Shown: one piece after another, positions 1 to 7,348 of the stretch
Position numbering within the stretch: position 1 is the stretch's first letter
Layout of the letters: every line of letters begins with the position of its first letter
Assembly (NCBI GenBank): GCA_945860375.1
Contig: CAMAQR010000062.1
Coordinates: 1 to 19,726 of the forward strand
Direction of reading: 5' to 3'
Length of the DNA stretch: 19,726 nt
DNA from: Pseudorhodobacter antarcticus
GTDB taxonomy: Bacteria > Pseudomonadota > Alphaproteobacteria > Rhodobacterales > Rhodobacteraceae
Made by a program: the position numbers and the translations under genes
Notes under the pieces: model-generated
The model's input: only the letters and a program-made list of their open reading frames with translations
The model's database searches: none
What the model was told of the DNA's origin: nothing

Positions 1-147
1 CATCAGCCAGACCGAACTCAACGATGTGGCGCGCCTGATGAACCAGCGCCCCAGAAAAACGCTCGGGTGGAAAACACCCGAAGAAGCCATGGCCCAGGAA
101 ATCGCGGCCTTCAGATCAAACGTTGCACTTGAAGCTTGAATCCAAGC
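1..147 (+). mobile_element. Right end of an IS30-family insertion sequence (partial)
   Basis: The window opens inside an IS element. The evidence is the transposase C-terminus at 2-139 and, overlapping its stop codon, a terminal-repeat-like sequence (GTTGCACTTGAAGCTTGAATCC, about 122-143) of the kind that closes IS30-family elements. The outer boundary near 140-147 is my estimate; the other end lies outside the window, so the terminal repeats cannot be compared. Beyond it the sequence turns AT-rich and codes on the other strand. Confidence 0.6.
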
Positions 148-480
148 TGCTCCAACCATTTGCGATGCCGCTCGAATCGATACATTGATTTTTTCTTCAT
201 CAGTGAATTCTCCGTCTGACGACTCGGAAGCTATGTCGGCGCCAACCGCGATAAGCCCTCCTGCCCGTGTCAATACGCCTCGCAAAATCGGAGTTGCTTT
301 TACTGCTATAACTTCAAGGCCCATAGAGACCGCCGAACCGCCATCCGCAAGCCAAGCCAGCTCACTGAAAGTTTGAGGCCCAACAAAATAGGGTGGATTT
401 GTTATCCGTCCAGTCAAATGTCTGGCTATGTCGTATCCAAACGTCAGTTCAGGATCATTTTCATATTCCGAGCCGGCCAT
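1..480 (-). CDS. Hypothetical protein, 3' end replaced by the IS30 element
   Basis: An ATG at 480-478 is preceded by a good ribosome site (GGAAGG, 7 nt spacing). The frame stays open to the left edge of the window. The native part is probably 148-480 (about 110 residues); below that the frame runs antisense through the IS30 transposase end, so the last visible residues are insertion-derived. The native part begins MAGSEYENDPELTFGYDIAR and has one weakly hydrophobic, glycine-rich stretch (about residues 52-80). I do not recognise a family. It follows the small membrane gene at 535-762 and shares its AT-rich composition. It may belong to a toxin/immunity-type cassette linked to the RTX-like fragment upstream, but that is only inferred from position. 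Confidence 0.5.
   Translation of the reverse strand, partial: MAGSEYENDPELTFGYDIARHLTGRITNPPYFVGPQTFSELAWLADGGSAVSMGLEVIAVKATPILRGVLTRAGGLIAVGADIASESSDGEFTDEEKINVSIRAASQMVGAAWIQASSATFDLKAAISWAMASSGVFHPSVFLGRWFIRRATSLSSVWLM
2..139 (+). CDS. IS30-family transposase, C-terminal 45 residues (partial)
   Basis: The frame is open from the left edge to a TGA at 137-139. It reads ..LNDVARLMNQRPRKTLGWKT followed by PEEAMAQEI and a short tail. The block 'LN.RPRKTLGW.TP.E' is the characteristic end of the IS30 DDE integrase domain, just after its catalytic glutamate. The transposase cuts and joins the element ends during transposition. Only this tail is present, so I cannot judge whether the full copy is intact. 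The family call is strong; the exact element is not identified. Confidence 0.85.
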   Translation: MSQTELNDVARLMNQRPRKTLGWKTPEEAMAQEIAAFRSNVALEA

Positions 481-534
481 AATTACACCTTCCGCATCTG
501 CAAATTTGCAATTTGTAAATTTTAAACAAACCTT

Positions 535-762
535 CTATTGTTTTAAAATCTTCAAAACTCGCCTCCCAAGAGAATAAATTGTGCCAAATATATTTCCAAA
601 GTTTGCGATAATAATTGCAAATGGGAGCACATATTTCCCAAAAGTTATCGGTCCGTGCCCCCTTCCGGAAATTGTAAGAAAATCATCAGCTAGATAGCTG
701 ACTATGACGGCGACAATTAAAGCGGGCGTGCATCGCCTAATTTCACTTAGCAAGCTATACAT
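535..762 (-). CDS. Small membrane protein, 75 aa, unknown function
   Basis: I chose the ATG at 762-760 because GGAAGGA lies 7-9 nt upstream. A longer frame to a TTG at 843 has no such support. The protein (MYSLLSEIRRCTPALIVAVI...) has two likely membrane helices, about residues 12-30 and 45-64, and ends in a basic tail (RRVLKILKQ). No family is recognised. Its start overlaps the stop of the RTX-like fragment upstream (755-757) by 8 nt, which suggests translational coupling, and the next gene starts 54 nt downstream. The region is markedly more AT-rich than the rest of the window, a sign of foreign origin. An immunity protein for an adjacent toxin is possible but unproven. Confidence 0.6.
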   Translation of the reverse strand: MYSLLSEIRRCTPALIVAVIVSYLADDFLTISGRGHGPITFGKYVLPFAIIIANFGNIFGTIYSLGRRVLKILKQ

Positions 763-1273
763 TTGCCCACGTCCTTCCGATAAATATAAAATATTTACCC
801 ATTCCACTTGCAACTTTGCGTGATTGTCTAAATCGATGTCCAAAATTCACAACTTGACGCCCGAAATAAGCTCGCTCCCAAACATACACCACTTGATCCG
901 TACCTGAAAGGCTCACTGACTCGACCACCCGATATCCCTGCGTCTCGGCCATCAAGACCGCGCTCGCCACCGTCCGCGTCACCCCGTTCATCACAAAACT
1001 CGATTGCCCGTTGATCATCGAGCCATCCGTCAGCGTGATTTTAGTCGCATCCTCGGTCAGCCGGATTTCCGTAATCCCCAATTGCGTCAGGCTTTGCGCG
1101 ATTTGCGAGCCATCCGCCTGCGTCACCATCCCCATGACCTGCGCAAAAGCCGCATCGGCGGCGGTCAGCCTGCCACCCGCACCGCCTTTTCCCACACCCA
1201 TCACCCGCACCCCCACAAAACGGCGCTCACCCGTCTGCGCTACAACCTTCTCGTGCATCACGATCAGCCCCAC
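755..1273 (-). pseudogene. Fragment of a large RTX/calcium-binding-type repeat protein
   Basis: The open frame begins at GTG 1273 (ATG 1258 is an alternative), directly after an in-frame TGA, and ends at TAG 755. Residues about 33-115 resemble a module of very large secreted RTX/hemolysin-type proteins of alphaproteobacteria. It has a degenerate EF-hand-like piece (GRLTAADAAFAQV), then SLTQLGITEIRLTEDATK, then DGSMINGQSSFVMNGVTRTV. Such proteins are usually thousands of residues with this module near the C-terminus, so 172 residues without a secretion signal is a remnant. The last 45 residues (after VYVWERAYFG) do not resemble that module and could be a toxin-like tip or unrelated sequence. 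The family call comes from recalled motif similarity, not a search. Confidence 0.5.
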
Positions 1274-1428
1274 CCGTCAATGGACTCAAAATCTGTGCGC
1301 GCGTCAAGGACTGGTGCGAGGTGGAAATGCACTGCACTCCACGCCGCCATCGGCAGTTTCGGGCTATGCATCGGACCCTAACCAGCAAGATTCTTCAGTG
1401 TCGGGTCCAAACGCGGCATTGAGGGCAC

Positions 1429-1715
1429 ATGTCCGACGAGAACCCAGACTTCGCCCTGCGCCGCACCCAACGATCCCTGTCGATCGCCCTGTTGCGCGCG
1501 CGAAACCGTGATGGGGCCGATCCGCGACATGCTGGCGACCTCTGGCGTGAACGAGCCGAAATGGCGGGTGTTGCGCGTCGTGCAGGAACATGGAGCGATG
1601 GAGGACGAAGGCCTGATCGCCCGCACCACCCCGCCCCAAGACCGCCGCAAAACCGTGGTCACGATTACGACGGCAGGGGAGGCGTTGATCCGCGCCCATT
1701 CCGCCGCCCCTCTGC
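1429..1715 (+). pseudogene. hpaR: hpaR pseudogene (MarR-family regulator)
   Basis: Three blocks of HpaR, the MarR-type repressor of homoprotocatechuate degradation genes, can be read but not in one frame. From ATG 1429 the frame reads MSDENPDFALRRTQRSLSIA then LLRAR. At about 1498-1505 two bases seem to be missing from a CG repeat, and the reading moves to the frame VMGPIRDMLATSGVNEPKWR, VLRVVQEHGAME. This jumps straight to DEGLIARTTPPQDRRKTVV, skipping about 23 residues that include the DNA-recognition helix. Homology stops near 1712, where a different gene remnant on the other strand begins. The frameshift, internal deletion and lost 3' end make it non-functional. Confidence 0.75.
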
Positions 1716-1956
1716 TACCAGCAGGCTCGGCCCCCGACGGCGGTAGATGAACCGCAGCCACAGGCAAGTGCGACCTTCCCATTCGCCGCATTGATGCGGC
1801 CGCCTTGCGTGCTTTTCCCAGCGTCGGGATCGCCAGCCATAACCCATCCTTGAACCTGATCAGAGGGCCGGTATCAGGCGCGCCAAAGATGACCGGGGCC
1901 TTCGACCAGCATTGCTGCCGTGAGCGAAAGCAGGTGCCGGCGGCCCGTCTCGACAA
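1700..1956 (-). pseudogene. DUF6441-like phage protein remnant
   Basis: On the minus strand one frame reads KAPVIFGAPDTGPLIRFKDG then LWLAIPTLGKARK (about 1900-1800). A second frame continues with EWEGRTCLWLRFIYRRRG then PSLLVAEGRR (about 1790-1700). Together they match the pattern of DUF6441 proteins as I recall it (IPT...EWE.R.....LRFVYRRG.PSLLVA), found in Rhodobacterales phages and gene-transfer-agent-like elements. The frame change near 1795 and missing ends mark it as decayed. Its 3' end abuts the hpaR pseudogene at about 1710, so a deletion or recombination joined the two. Confidence 0.45.
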
Positions 1957-2040
1957 ACGGGCAGTTGGCGGGTGAGATGGTCGTTATCACTGTGCGCAAT
2001 GAATGAGGTGTCCGACCTTTCCCACTGCTTTCACGGGCAT

Positions 2041-2094
2041 CGACCCTCGCGCAATTCGCCTTGAGCCCGCGGGCGCGCCGCGCGACCCTCGCGC
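2041..2094 (+). repeat. 12-bp direct repeat pair upstream of the amide operon
   Basis: CGACCCTCGCGC occurs at 2041-2052 and again at 2083-2094, starting 42 bp apart (four helical turns), just before the candidate -35 box at 2097. It may be a binding site for an upstream regulator or chance in GC-rich DNA. Confidence 0.35.
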
Positions 2095-2096
2095 TG

Positions 2097-2125
2097 TTGA
2101 CAAGTGTAACAGGAATGATAGTCTT
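2097..2125 (+). promoter_or_regulatory. Candidate sigma-70 promoter of the amide operon
   Basis: A perfect TTGACA lies at 2097-2102. A weak -10 (TAGTCT at 2119-2124, 16 nt spacing, or GATAGT at 2117-2122) follows. Transcription would begin near 2130, leaving a leader of about 85 nt that holds the hairpins and terminator. The -35 is convincing; the -10 is poor, which suits a regulated promoter. Confidence 0.45.
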
Positions 2126-2135
2126 TCTGTAAATC

Positions 2136-2163
2136 TGGCGAAGAGCCAATCGGCAAACAAGCC
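2136..2163 (+). promoter_or_regulatory. Candidate ANTAR (AmiR) antiterminator RNA element
   Basis: Two short hairpins stand in tandem. The first is TGGC/GCCA around a GAAGA loop (2136-2148). The second, 3 nt later, is GGC/GCC around the six-base loop AAACAA (2152-2163). The 3' arm of the second is also the first part of the terminator stem, so forming it would prevent termination. This is the known layout of ANTAR targets: paired small hairpins, the second overlapping a terminator. The match is imperfect because known targets have six-base loops with A at 1 and G at 4, whereas here one loop has five bases and the other has C at 4. The adjacent amiR gene supports the reading. Confidence 0.5.
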
Positions 2164-2205
2164 CCGAATGCAGACCTATCCGGTCCTGCGTCGGGGCTTT
2201 TTTTT
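2161..2205 (+). terminator. Intrinsic terminator in the amiC leader
   Basis: GCCCCGA (2161-2167) pairs with TCGGGGC (2191-2197). The stem continues inside with GCAG (2170-2173) against CTGC (2186-2189) and ACC/GGT, and it is followed by eight T residues (2198-2205). It is a textbook Rho-independent terminator. It lies directly in front of the amiC ribosome site (GGAGGA, 2206-2211), so it belongs to this transcript's 5' leader and must act as an attenuator. Confidence 0.85.
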
Positions 2206-2216
2206 GGAGGAATGTC

Positions 2217-3317
2217 GTGAAATCGTCCGTCGACCTTGGCATCTTGTTCTCACGTTCGGGCAACTATGCGATGATTGCGCAAGCCTGCCGGAACGGGGCG
2301 CTGGCGGCGATTGCCGATTTGAATGCCGATCCCGACTGTGCGGTAAGTTTTGTGCCGGTGGAACGCGACCCCGGCGGCAATGTCGATGCTTATGGCCCGC
2401 TGTGTTCCGATATTTTTCGCACATCGACTGCGCGCCATGTGGTGGGTTGCGTGACCTCATGGAGCCGCAAGGAGGTGATCCCGACGCTGGAAAAACACGG
2501 CGGCACATTGTGGTATCCGGTGCCCTATGAAGGGTTCGAGGCGTCTGACCATGTGGTTTACACCCACGCCTGCCCGAACCAGCATCTGCTGCCGCTGCTC
2601 CACTGGGCAATGCCCGCCTATGGACGCCGCGCCTATCTGACCGGATCGAACTACATATGGGGGTGGGAGATCAACCGCCTTGCGCGCGAAACGGTTCTGG
2701 CGGCGGGAGGGAGCGTTCTGGGCGAACGCTACATTCCCATCGGATCAACCGATGTGGGCCGCATGATCGAGGAGCTCCGAGCGACACGGCCGGACTTCAT
2801 CTTGAACTCGCTGATCGGGCCGTCCTCTTATGAATTTCTGGCGGCCTACCGGGTGTTGGGGCTGGATGATCCGCACTTCCGGCCGGAACGCTGCCCGGTG
2901 TTGTCGTGCAATCTGACCGAGTGCGAGTTCGATGTCCTGGGCGATGCAGCGGAAGGGCTGATCGCCGCGGGGCCTTATTTCCGGGGCGCGGCCGGCTGGC
3001 CATGGGCGGGCGCGTTCGGATCGTCGCATGAGGCTTCAGCCTATGTCGCGGTGCGCGAACTGGCAAGACTGCTGTCGCAGACCCCCGGCGAGGCGAGCCT
3101 CGCGCAGCTTCTGGCGGCCGACCATGCGCCGAAAGGGATCGTGGACGCGGAAACGCACCATACCACGCTGCCCGTGCTGATCGCCCAAGTGCGGAACGGC
3201 GCGTTTCAGGTTCTCCAGTCGCGGCAGGCCGTGGCAGGCGACCCCTATCTGAGCCGCAGCCGCGATCCGGTCCCCGCCCACGGACTGCGGCCCCCCGGAC
3301 TTAGGGTGGTGTCGTGA
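2217..3317 (+). CDS. amiC: AmiC-type amide sensor / negative regulator of antitermination
   Basis: AmiC is a cytoplasmic protein with the periplasmic-binding-protein fold. In Pseudomonas it binds small amides and, without the inducer, sequesters the antiterminator AmiR. The 366-residue product starts at GTG 2217 behind GGAGGA. It has no signal peptide (starts MKSSVDLGILFSRSGNYAMI), as expected for AmiC rather than a transporter component. Typical segments are CVTSWSRKEVIPTLEKHGG, LWYPVPYEGFE, and the GSNYIWGWEINRLARE block near residue 144. Length is close to the 385 residues of the Pseudomonas protein. The stop overlaps the amiR start. The inducer (amide, urea or related compound) cannot be read from sequence. 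Confidence 0.85.
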   Translation: MKSSVDLGILFSRSGNYAMIAQACRNGALAAIADLNADPDCAVSFVPVERDPGGNVDAYGPLCSDIFRTSTARHVVGCVTSWSRKEVIPTLEKHGGTLWYPVPYEGFEASDHVVYTHACPNQHLLPLLHWAMPAYGRRAYLTGSNYIWGWEINRLARETVLAAGGSVLGERYIPIGSTDVGRMIEELRATRPDFILNSLIGPSSYEFLAAYRVLGLDDPHFRPERCPVLSCNLTECEFDVLGDAAEGLIAAGPYFRGAAGWPWAGAFGSSHEASAYVAVRELARLLSQTPGEASLAQLLAADHAPKGIVDAETHHTTLPVLIAQVRNGAFQVLQSRQAVAGDPYLSRSRDPVPAHGLRPPGLRVVS

Positions 3318-3922
3318 TCCAGATCGTCCACCTCAATAACCTTGGCGGTGCACGTGCGGTGATACTGCACCGCCCGCATCCCAACGTGCAATCGCTGACC
3401 CGGCAATTGATCGCCATCGGGCTGGACGTCGTGCAGGTCTGGCCCGAGCTTGACACCGACGCGATCGCAGCGAACTTCATCTTCTTTGACGCCGACATGG
3501 GGCACGACGATCAATTCCCTTGGCGCGCAGGCGAGCCGCCGATGCCGATGATCGCACTGATCGGGTCCGAGGCACCGGGGCGGGTTGAATGGGCGTTGCG
3601 GGCGGGCGCGCATGCCCAGCTTTTGAAACCCGTGGGCGATAACGGGGCCTTTTCCGCGCTGCTGGTCGCGCGCGAAGCGTTTCATGCCCGCTCTGCGCTA
3701 GAGGCCAACATCGCCGATCTGCGCCGAAGGCTGGACGCACGCCAGACCGTGGTGCGCGCCGTGGGGCTGCTGACGGCGCGCGGCACCTCCGAGACAGACG
3801 CCTATGCCCGGTTGCGCCGAATGGCGATGGCCTGGCGCGTCGGGTTTGAAGAGGCGGCGGGGCGGGTCGTCGCGCAATATGGCAACCAAAGTGGCAGCGA
3901 TGACCAGTACAAACATGACTGA
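3314..3922 (+). CDS. amiR: AmiR-type antiterminator with ANTAR domain
   Basis: This is a 202-residue RNA-binding antiterminator. An atypical receiver-like domain occupies roughly residues 1-120 (hydrophobic strand FIFFDAD, and LLKP near 103-106). A helix about 120-145 is followed by an ANTAR domain about 140-188: VVRAVGLLTARGTSETDAYA, then LRRMAMAWR. The alternating A, LR, AM pattern is diagnostic of ANTAR. The GTG start at 3314 overlaps the amiC stop (GTGA), so the two proteins are translationally coupled, which fits formation of an AmiC-AmiR complex. By family, freed AmiR binds nascent leader RNA and blocks the terminator. The obvious target is the leader at 2136-2205, which would make the operon autoregulated. 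Confidence 0.85.
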   Translation: MIQIVHLNNLGGARAVILHRPHPNVQSLTRQLIAIGLDVVQVWPELDTDAIAANFIFFDADMGHDDQFPWRAGEPPMPMIALIGSEAPGRVEWALRAGAHAQLLKPVGDNGAFSALLVAREAFHARSALEANIADLRRRLDARQTVVRAVGLLTARGTSETDAYARLRRMAMAWRVGFEEAAGRVVAQYGNQSGSDDQYKHD

Positions 3923-4784
3923 CCTCACGCAACCCGCAGGCGCGCTGGTGCGGTTGTTGCGCCGCCCATTGGCGGTGTTGGGGCTGGTGCTGATCGCACT
4001 TGTGGTGGGGGCGGCACTGGCGGCACCCTGGATCGCGCCGTTTGCACCGCAAGAGCAGTTGTTCGATGGCCTCACGCTTGAAGGCGCGCCTTTGCCGCCC
4101 GGCGGGGCGTATCTGCTTGGCACAGACCTTCTGGGGCGTGATCTGTTGTCGCGCCTCTTGCACGGGGCGCGCACCTCGCTGGTGATTGGGGTGGTGGCCA
4201 ACGGAATTGCGCTTGGTATCGGGGTGCTGGTTGGGGTGCTTGCTGGCTATTTCCGCGGCTGGATCGGCACAGTGCTGATGCGGTTTACCGATCTGATGAT
4301 GGCGTTTCCGGCGCTGCTGTTGGCGATCTGTCTGTCGGCGATCTTTCAGCCCTCGCTTTGGATTGTAGCGATGGTCATCGCACTCGTCAGTTGGGTGCAG
4401 ACGGCGCGGGTGATCTACACCGAAACCACGTCGCTGGCGGAACGCGATTTCATCGCCGCCGAACGCACGCTGGGCGCGGGTACGCCCCGCATCTTGATCC
4501 TGCACATCCTTCCGCATCTTTTGCCCACCATCATCGTCTGGGGCACGCTGGGGATTTCCACCACTGTGCTCCTAGAAGCGACGCTGTCTTTTCTGGGCGT
4601 GGGCGTGCAGCCCCCAACGCCAAGCTGGGGGAACATCATCTTCGAAAACCAGACCTATTTCCAGTCGGCGCCTTGGCTCGTTTTCATCCCGTCTTTGGCG
4701 ATCATCGGTCTGGCGCTGGCGTTCAACTTGGTCGGCGACGCGCTGCGCGACGTGTTGGACCCTTTGCAGCGGGAAAGGTCCTGA
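3900..4784 (+). CDS. ABC transporter permease, DppC type
   Basis: This is an inner-membrane permease of the peptide/nickel/opine importer family. The start is ambiguous: 3900 gives 294 residues (MTSTNMTDLTQPAGALVRLL), and in-frame ATGs at 3879 and 3915 are alternatives with no better ribosome site. The gene overlaps the end of amiR. It has an N-terminal helix (about residues 20-42), then GTDLLGRDLLSRLLHGARTS, which is characteristic of DppC, and about five more helices. The ATPase-docking loop reads ERDFIAAERTLGAGTPRILI, followed by the family signature FLGVGVQPPTPSWG. It pairs with the DppB-type permease that starts 2 nt after its stop. The reversed order, C before B, is less usual. Confidence 0.9.
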   Translation: MTSTNMTDLTQPAGALVRLLRRPLAVLGLVLIALVVGAALAAPWIAPFAPQEQLFDGLTLEGAPLPPGGAYLLGTDLLGRDLLSRLLHGARTSLVIGVVANGIALGIGVLVGVLAGYFRGWIGTVLMRFTDLMMAFPALLLAICLSAIFQPSLWIVAMVIALVSWVQTARVIYTETTSLAERDFIAAERTLGAGTPRILILHILPHLLPTIIVWGTLGISTTVLLEATLSFLGVGVQPPTPSWGNIIFENQTYFQSAPWLVFIPSLAIIGLALAFNLVGDALRDVLDPLQRERS

Positions 4785-4785
4785 C

Positions 4786-5706
4786 ATGGCAACCTACCTG
4801 ATCCGACGACTGGTGCAGGCGGCGCTGATCCTGCTGGGCGTCAGTTTCATCACGTTTTTGCTGCTGTTCGTGCTGCCCGCCGACCCTGTGCGCCAGATTG
4901 CCGGGCGATCGGCGACGGCGGAAACGGTCCAGAACATCCGCGTGCAACTCGGCCTCGACCAGCCTTTCCTTGTGCAATACGGGCGGTTCCTGCTGGGCCT
5001 TGTGCAAGGCGACCTTGGCCGGAGCTACCTGCAAAAAACCGAAGTGGCCGCACTGATCTGGTCGCGACTGCCTGCCACCCTCTTGCTGATGGCGGCAGGC
5101 ATTCTCGCCGAACTGGTTCTGGGCATCGTCATGGGCGTGGCCGCCGCCTTGTGGCGCGGGCGGCTGGTGGATCAGACGCTGATGATCGCGTCCTTCGTCA
5201 CCGTTTCGGCCCCGCAATTCGTGGTCAGCTTGCTGCTCCTCTATGTCTTTGCGGTGGAGCTGCGCTGGTTCCCCATCGGCGGCTACGGTACTTTCGCGCA
5301 TCTGGTGCTGCCCGCCCTGACGCTGGGCATCCTCGGCTCGGGCTGGTATTCGCGCATGATGCGGTCCTCGATGATCGAGGTGATGGGGGCCGACTTCATC
5401 CGCACTGCCCGCGCCAAGGGCCTGACCCGTGCCCGCGTCGTCATGAGGCATGCCCTGCCCAACGCCATCCTGCCCGTCATTGCGATGATCGGCATCGACA
5501 TCGGCATCTTTATGGGCGGCATCGTGGTGGTGGAGTCGGTGTTCGGCTGGCCCGGCATCGGACAACTGGCCTGGCAGGCGATCCAGCGCGTCGACACACC
5601 GATCATCATGGGCGTCACCCTTGTGTCCGCCCTCGCCATCGTCCTCGGCAATCTGCTCGCCGATATCATCACCCCGTTCATCGACCCCCGAATCCGGCTA
5701 CGTTAA
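4786..5706 (+). CDS. ABC transporter permease, DppB type
   Basis: This is the second membrane subunit of the importer, 306 residues with six predicted helices. It opens with the DppB hallmark MATYLIRRLVQAALILLGVS, then LPADPVRQIAG, LGLDQPFLVQYGRFL and GDLGRSY. The ATPase-docking segment is ADFIRTARAKGLTRARVVMR, followed by HALPNAILPV and VFGWPGIGQL. It starts 2 nt after the DppC-type stop and ends 29 nt before the binding-protein start. It forms the pore with the DppC-type subunit and uses the fused ATPase at 8305-10065. Family assignment is secure; substrate is not visible. Confidence 0.92.
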   Translation: MATYLIRRLVQAALILLGVSFITFLLLFVLPADPVRQIAGRSATAETVQNIRVQLGLDQPFLVQYGRFLLGLVQGDLGRSYLQKTEVAALIWSRLPATLLLMAAGILAELVLGIVMGVAAALWRGRLVDQTLMIASFVTVSAPQFVVSLLLLYVFAVELRWFPIGGYGTFAHLVLPALTLGILGSGWYSRMMRSSMIEVMGADFIRTARAKGLTRARVVMRHALPNAILPVIAMIGIDIGIFMGGIVVVESVFGWPGIGQLAWQAIQRVDTPIIMGVTLVSALAIVLGNLLADIITPFIDPRIRLR

Positions 5707-5735
5707 GCCGGCCCAAAAACCAACAGGAGAGAAAA

Positions 5736-7346
5736 ATGACCAAGTTTCTGACCTCGACCGCGCTCGTGCTGAGCATGGCGATGCCTGCCATGGCGCAAGA
5801 CTATGTCCCCGATCCGGCAGCCAAGGCCGGCGGGTCGATCACGATCACCTACAAGGACGACGTGGCCACGCTGGACCCTGCCATCGGCTATGACTGGCAA
5901 AACTGGTCGATGATCAAATCGCTGTTTGACAGCCTGATGGATTATGTGCCGGGCACCACCACCCTGCGTCCCGGACTGGCCGAAAGTTATGAAATCTCGC
6001 CGGACCTGATGACCTACACCTTCAAGTTGCGTTCCGGTGTCATGTTCCACAACGGGCGCGAAATGACAGCGGACGACGTGAAATACTCGATGGACCGGGT
6101 GACAAACCCCGCGACCCAGTCGCCCGGTGCTGGATTTTTCGGCTCGATCGCGGGCTTTGAAAATGCAGGCGACGCAGGGTTGTCGGGGGTCGAGGTTACA
6201 GATCCGCAGACAGTGCGGATCACCCTGTCGCGCCCCGATGCCACGTTCTTGCACGTCATGGCGCTGAACTTTGCATCGGTGGTGCCGAAGGAAGCTGTCG
6301 AGGCCGCAGGCGACGATTTCGGCAAGCAACCGGTTGGCACGGGGGCATTCAAACTGGCCGACTGGACGCTGGGCCAAAGCCTGACCTTCGCCAAGAATGC
6401 TGACTACTGGCGCGACGGCGTGCCTTATCTGGATCAGGTGGTGTTCGAGGTAGGCCAAGAACCCATCGTGGCCCTTCTGCGCCTGCAAAGCGGCGAGGTG
6501 GACGTGCCCGGTGACGGCATTCCGCCGGCAAAGTTCACCGAGGTGATGGCAGACCCCGCACAGGCGGCGCAGGTGGTGGTGGGCGGCCAATTGCACACCG
6601 GATACATCACGCTGAATGTCACCATGCCTCCGTTTGATAAAATCGAAGTGCGGCAAGCCGTGAACATGGCGATCAACAAGGATCGCATCGTGCAGATCGT
6701 CAACGGGCGCGCCAAACCCGCCACGCAGCCGCTGCCGCCCTCGATGCCGGGCTATACCGACGGCTTCGCGGGCTATGCCTATGATGTCGAAGGGGCGAAG
6801 AAACTGCTGGCGGATGCAGGCTTTGCAGACGGGTTCGAGACGGAATTGTTCGTGATGAATACCGATCCCAACCCCCGCATCGCGCAGGCCATTCAGCAAG
6901 ACCTTGCCGCCATCGGCATCAAGGCCAGCATCCAGAACCTTGCACAAGCCAACGTGATCGAGGCCGGCGGTGCAGGCACCGCGCCGATGATCTGGTCGGG
7001 CGGCATGGGCTGGATTGCCGATTTCCCCGATCCGTCCAACTTTTATGGGCCGATCCTGGGCTGTGCCGGCGCGGGCGATGGCGGCTGGAACTGGTCCAAG
7101 TTCTGCGATGCAGACCTTGACGCCAAGGCGACCGCAGCCGACAGCATGGCCGATCCGGCCAAGTCTGCCGAACGCCTCGCATTGTGGTCAGAGGTCTATG
7201 TGGGGATCATGGATCAAGCCCCCTGGGTGCCGGTCTTCAACGAGGAACGCTACACCATGAAGTCGGAGCGCATGGGCGGCGCCGATGCACTCTACGTTGA
7301 TCCGGTGTCGATCCCGGTCAACTATGACTATGTTTTCGTGAAATAA
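5736..7346 (+). CDS. Periplasmic substrate-binding protein, family 5
   Basis: This 536-residue protein captures substrate in the periplasm for the Dpp-type permeases. The start is ATG 5736 behind AGGAGA (5725-5730). A clear signal peptide (MTKFLTSTALVLSMAMPAMA, cut before QDY) follows. Family-5 features are GSITITYKDDVATLDPAIGY near the mature N-terminus, LRPGLAESYEISPDLMTYTF, the FHNGREMTADDVKYSMDRV block, and a C-terminal NYDYVFVK. Linkage to AmiC/AmiR and an amidase suggests amides or related nitrogen compounds rather than peptides, but the binding pocket cannot be read. Two short-spaced aromatic segments (IWSGGMGWIADFPDPSNFYG) are typical of the ligand lid region. Confidence 0.9.
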   Translation: MTKFLTSTALVLSMAMPAMAQDYVPDPAAKAGGSITITYKDDVATLDPAIGYDWQNWSMIKSLFDSLMDYVPGTTTLRPGLAESYEISPDLMTYTFKLRSGVMFHNGREMTADDVKYSMDRVTNPATQSPGAGFFGSIAGFENAGDAGLSGVEVTDPQTVRITLSRPDATFLHVMALNFASVVPKEAVEAAGDDFGKQPVGTGAFKLADWTLGQSLTFAKNADYWRDGVPYLDQVVFEVGQEPIVALLRLQSGEVDVPGDGIPPAKFTEVMADPAQAAQVVVGGQLHTGYITLNVTMPPFDKIEVRQAVNMAINKDRIVQIVNGRAKPATQPLPPSMPGYTDGFAGYAYDVEGAKKLLADAGFADGFETELFVMNTDPNPRIAQAIQQDLAAIGIKASIQNLAQANVIEAGGAGTAPMIWSGGMGWIADFPDPSNFYGPILGCAGAGDGGWNWSKFCDADLDAKATAADSMADPAKSAERLALWSEVYVGIMDQAPWVPVFNEERYTMKSERMGGADALYVDPVSIPVNYDYVFVK

Positions 7347-7348
7347 AC

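Noticed and set aside
185..376. 63-aa plus-strand frame
   Set aside because: Antisense to the better supported minus-strand gene with start at 480; no ribosome site.
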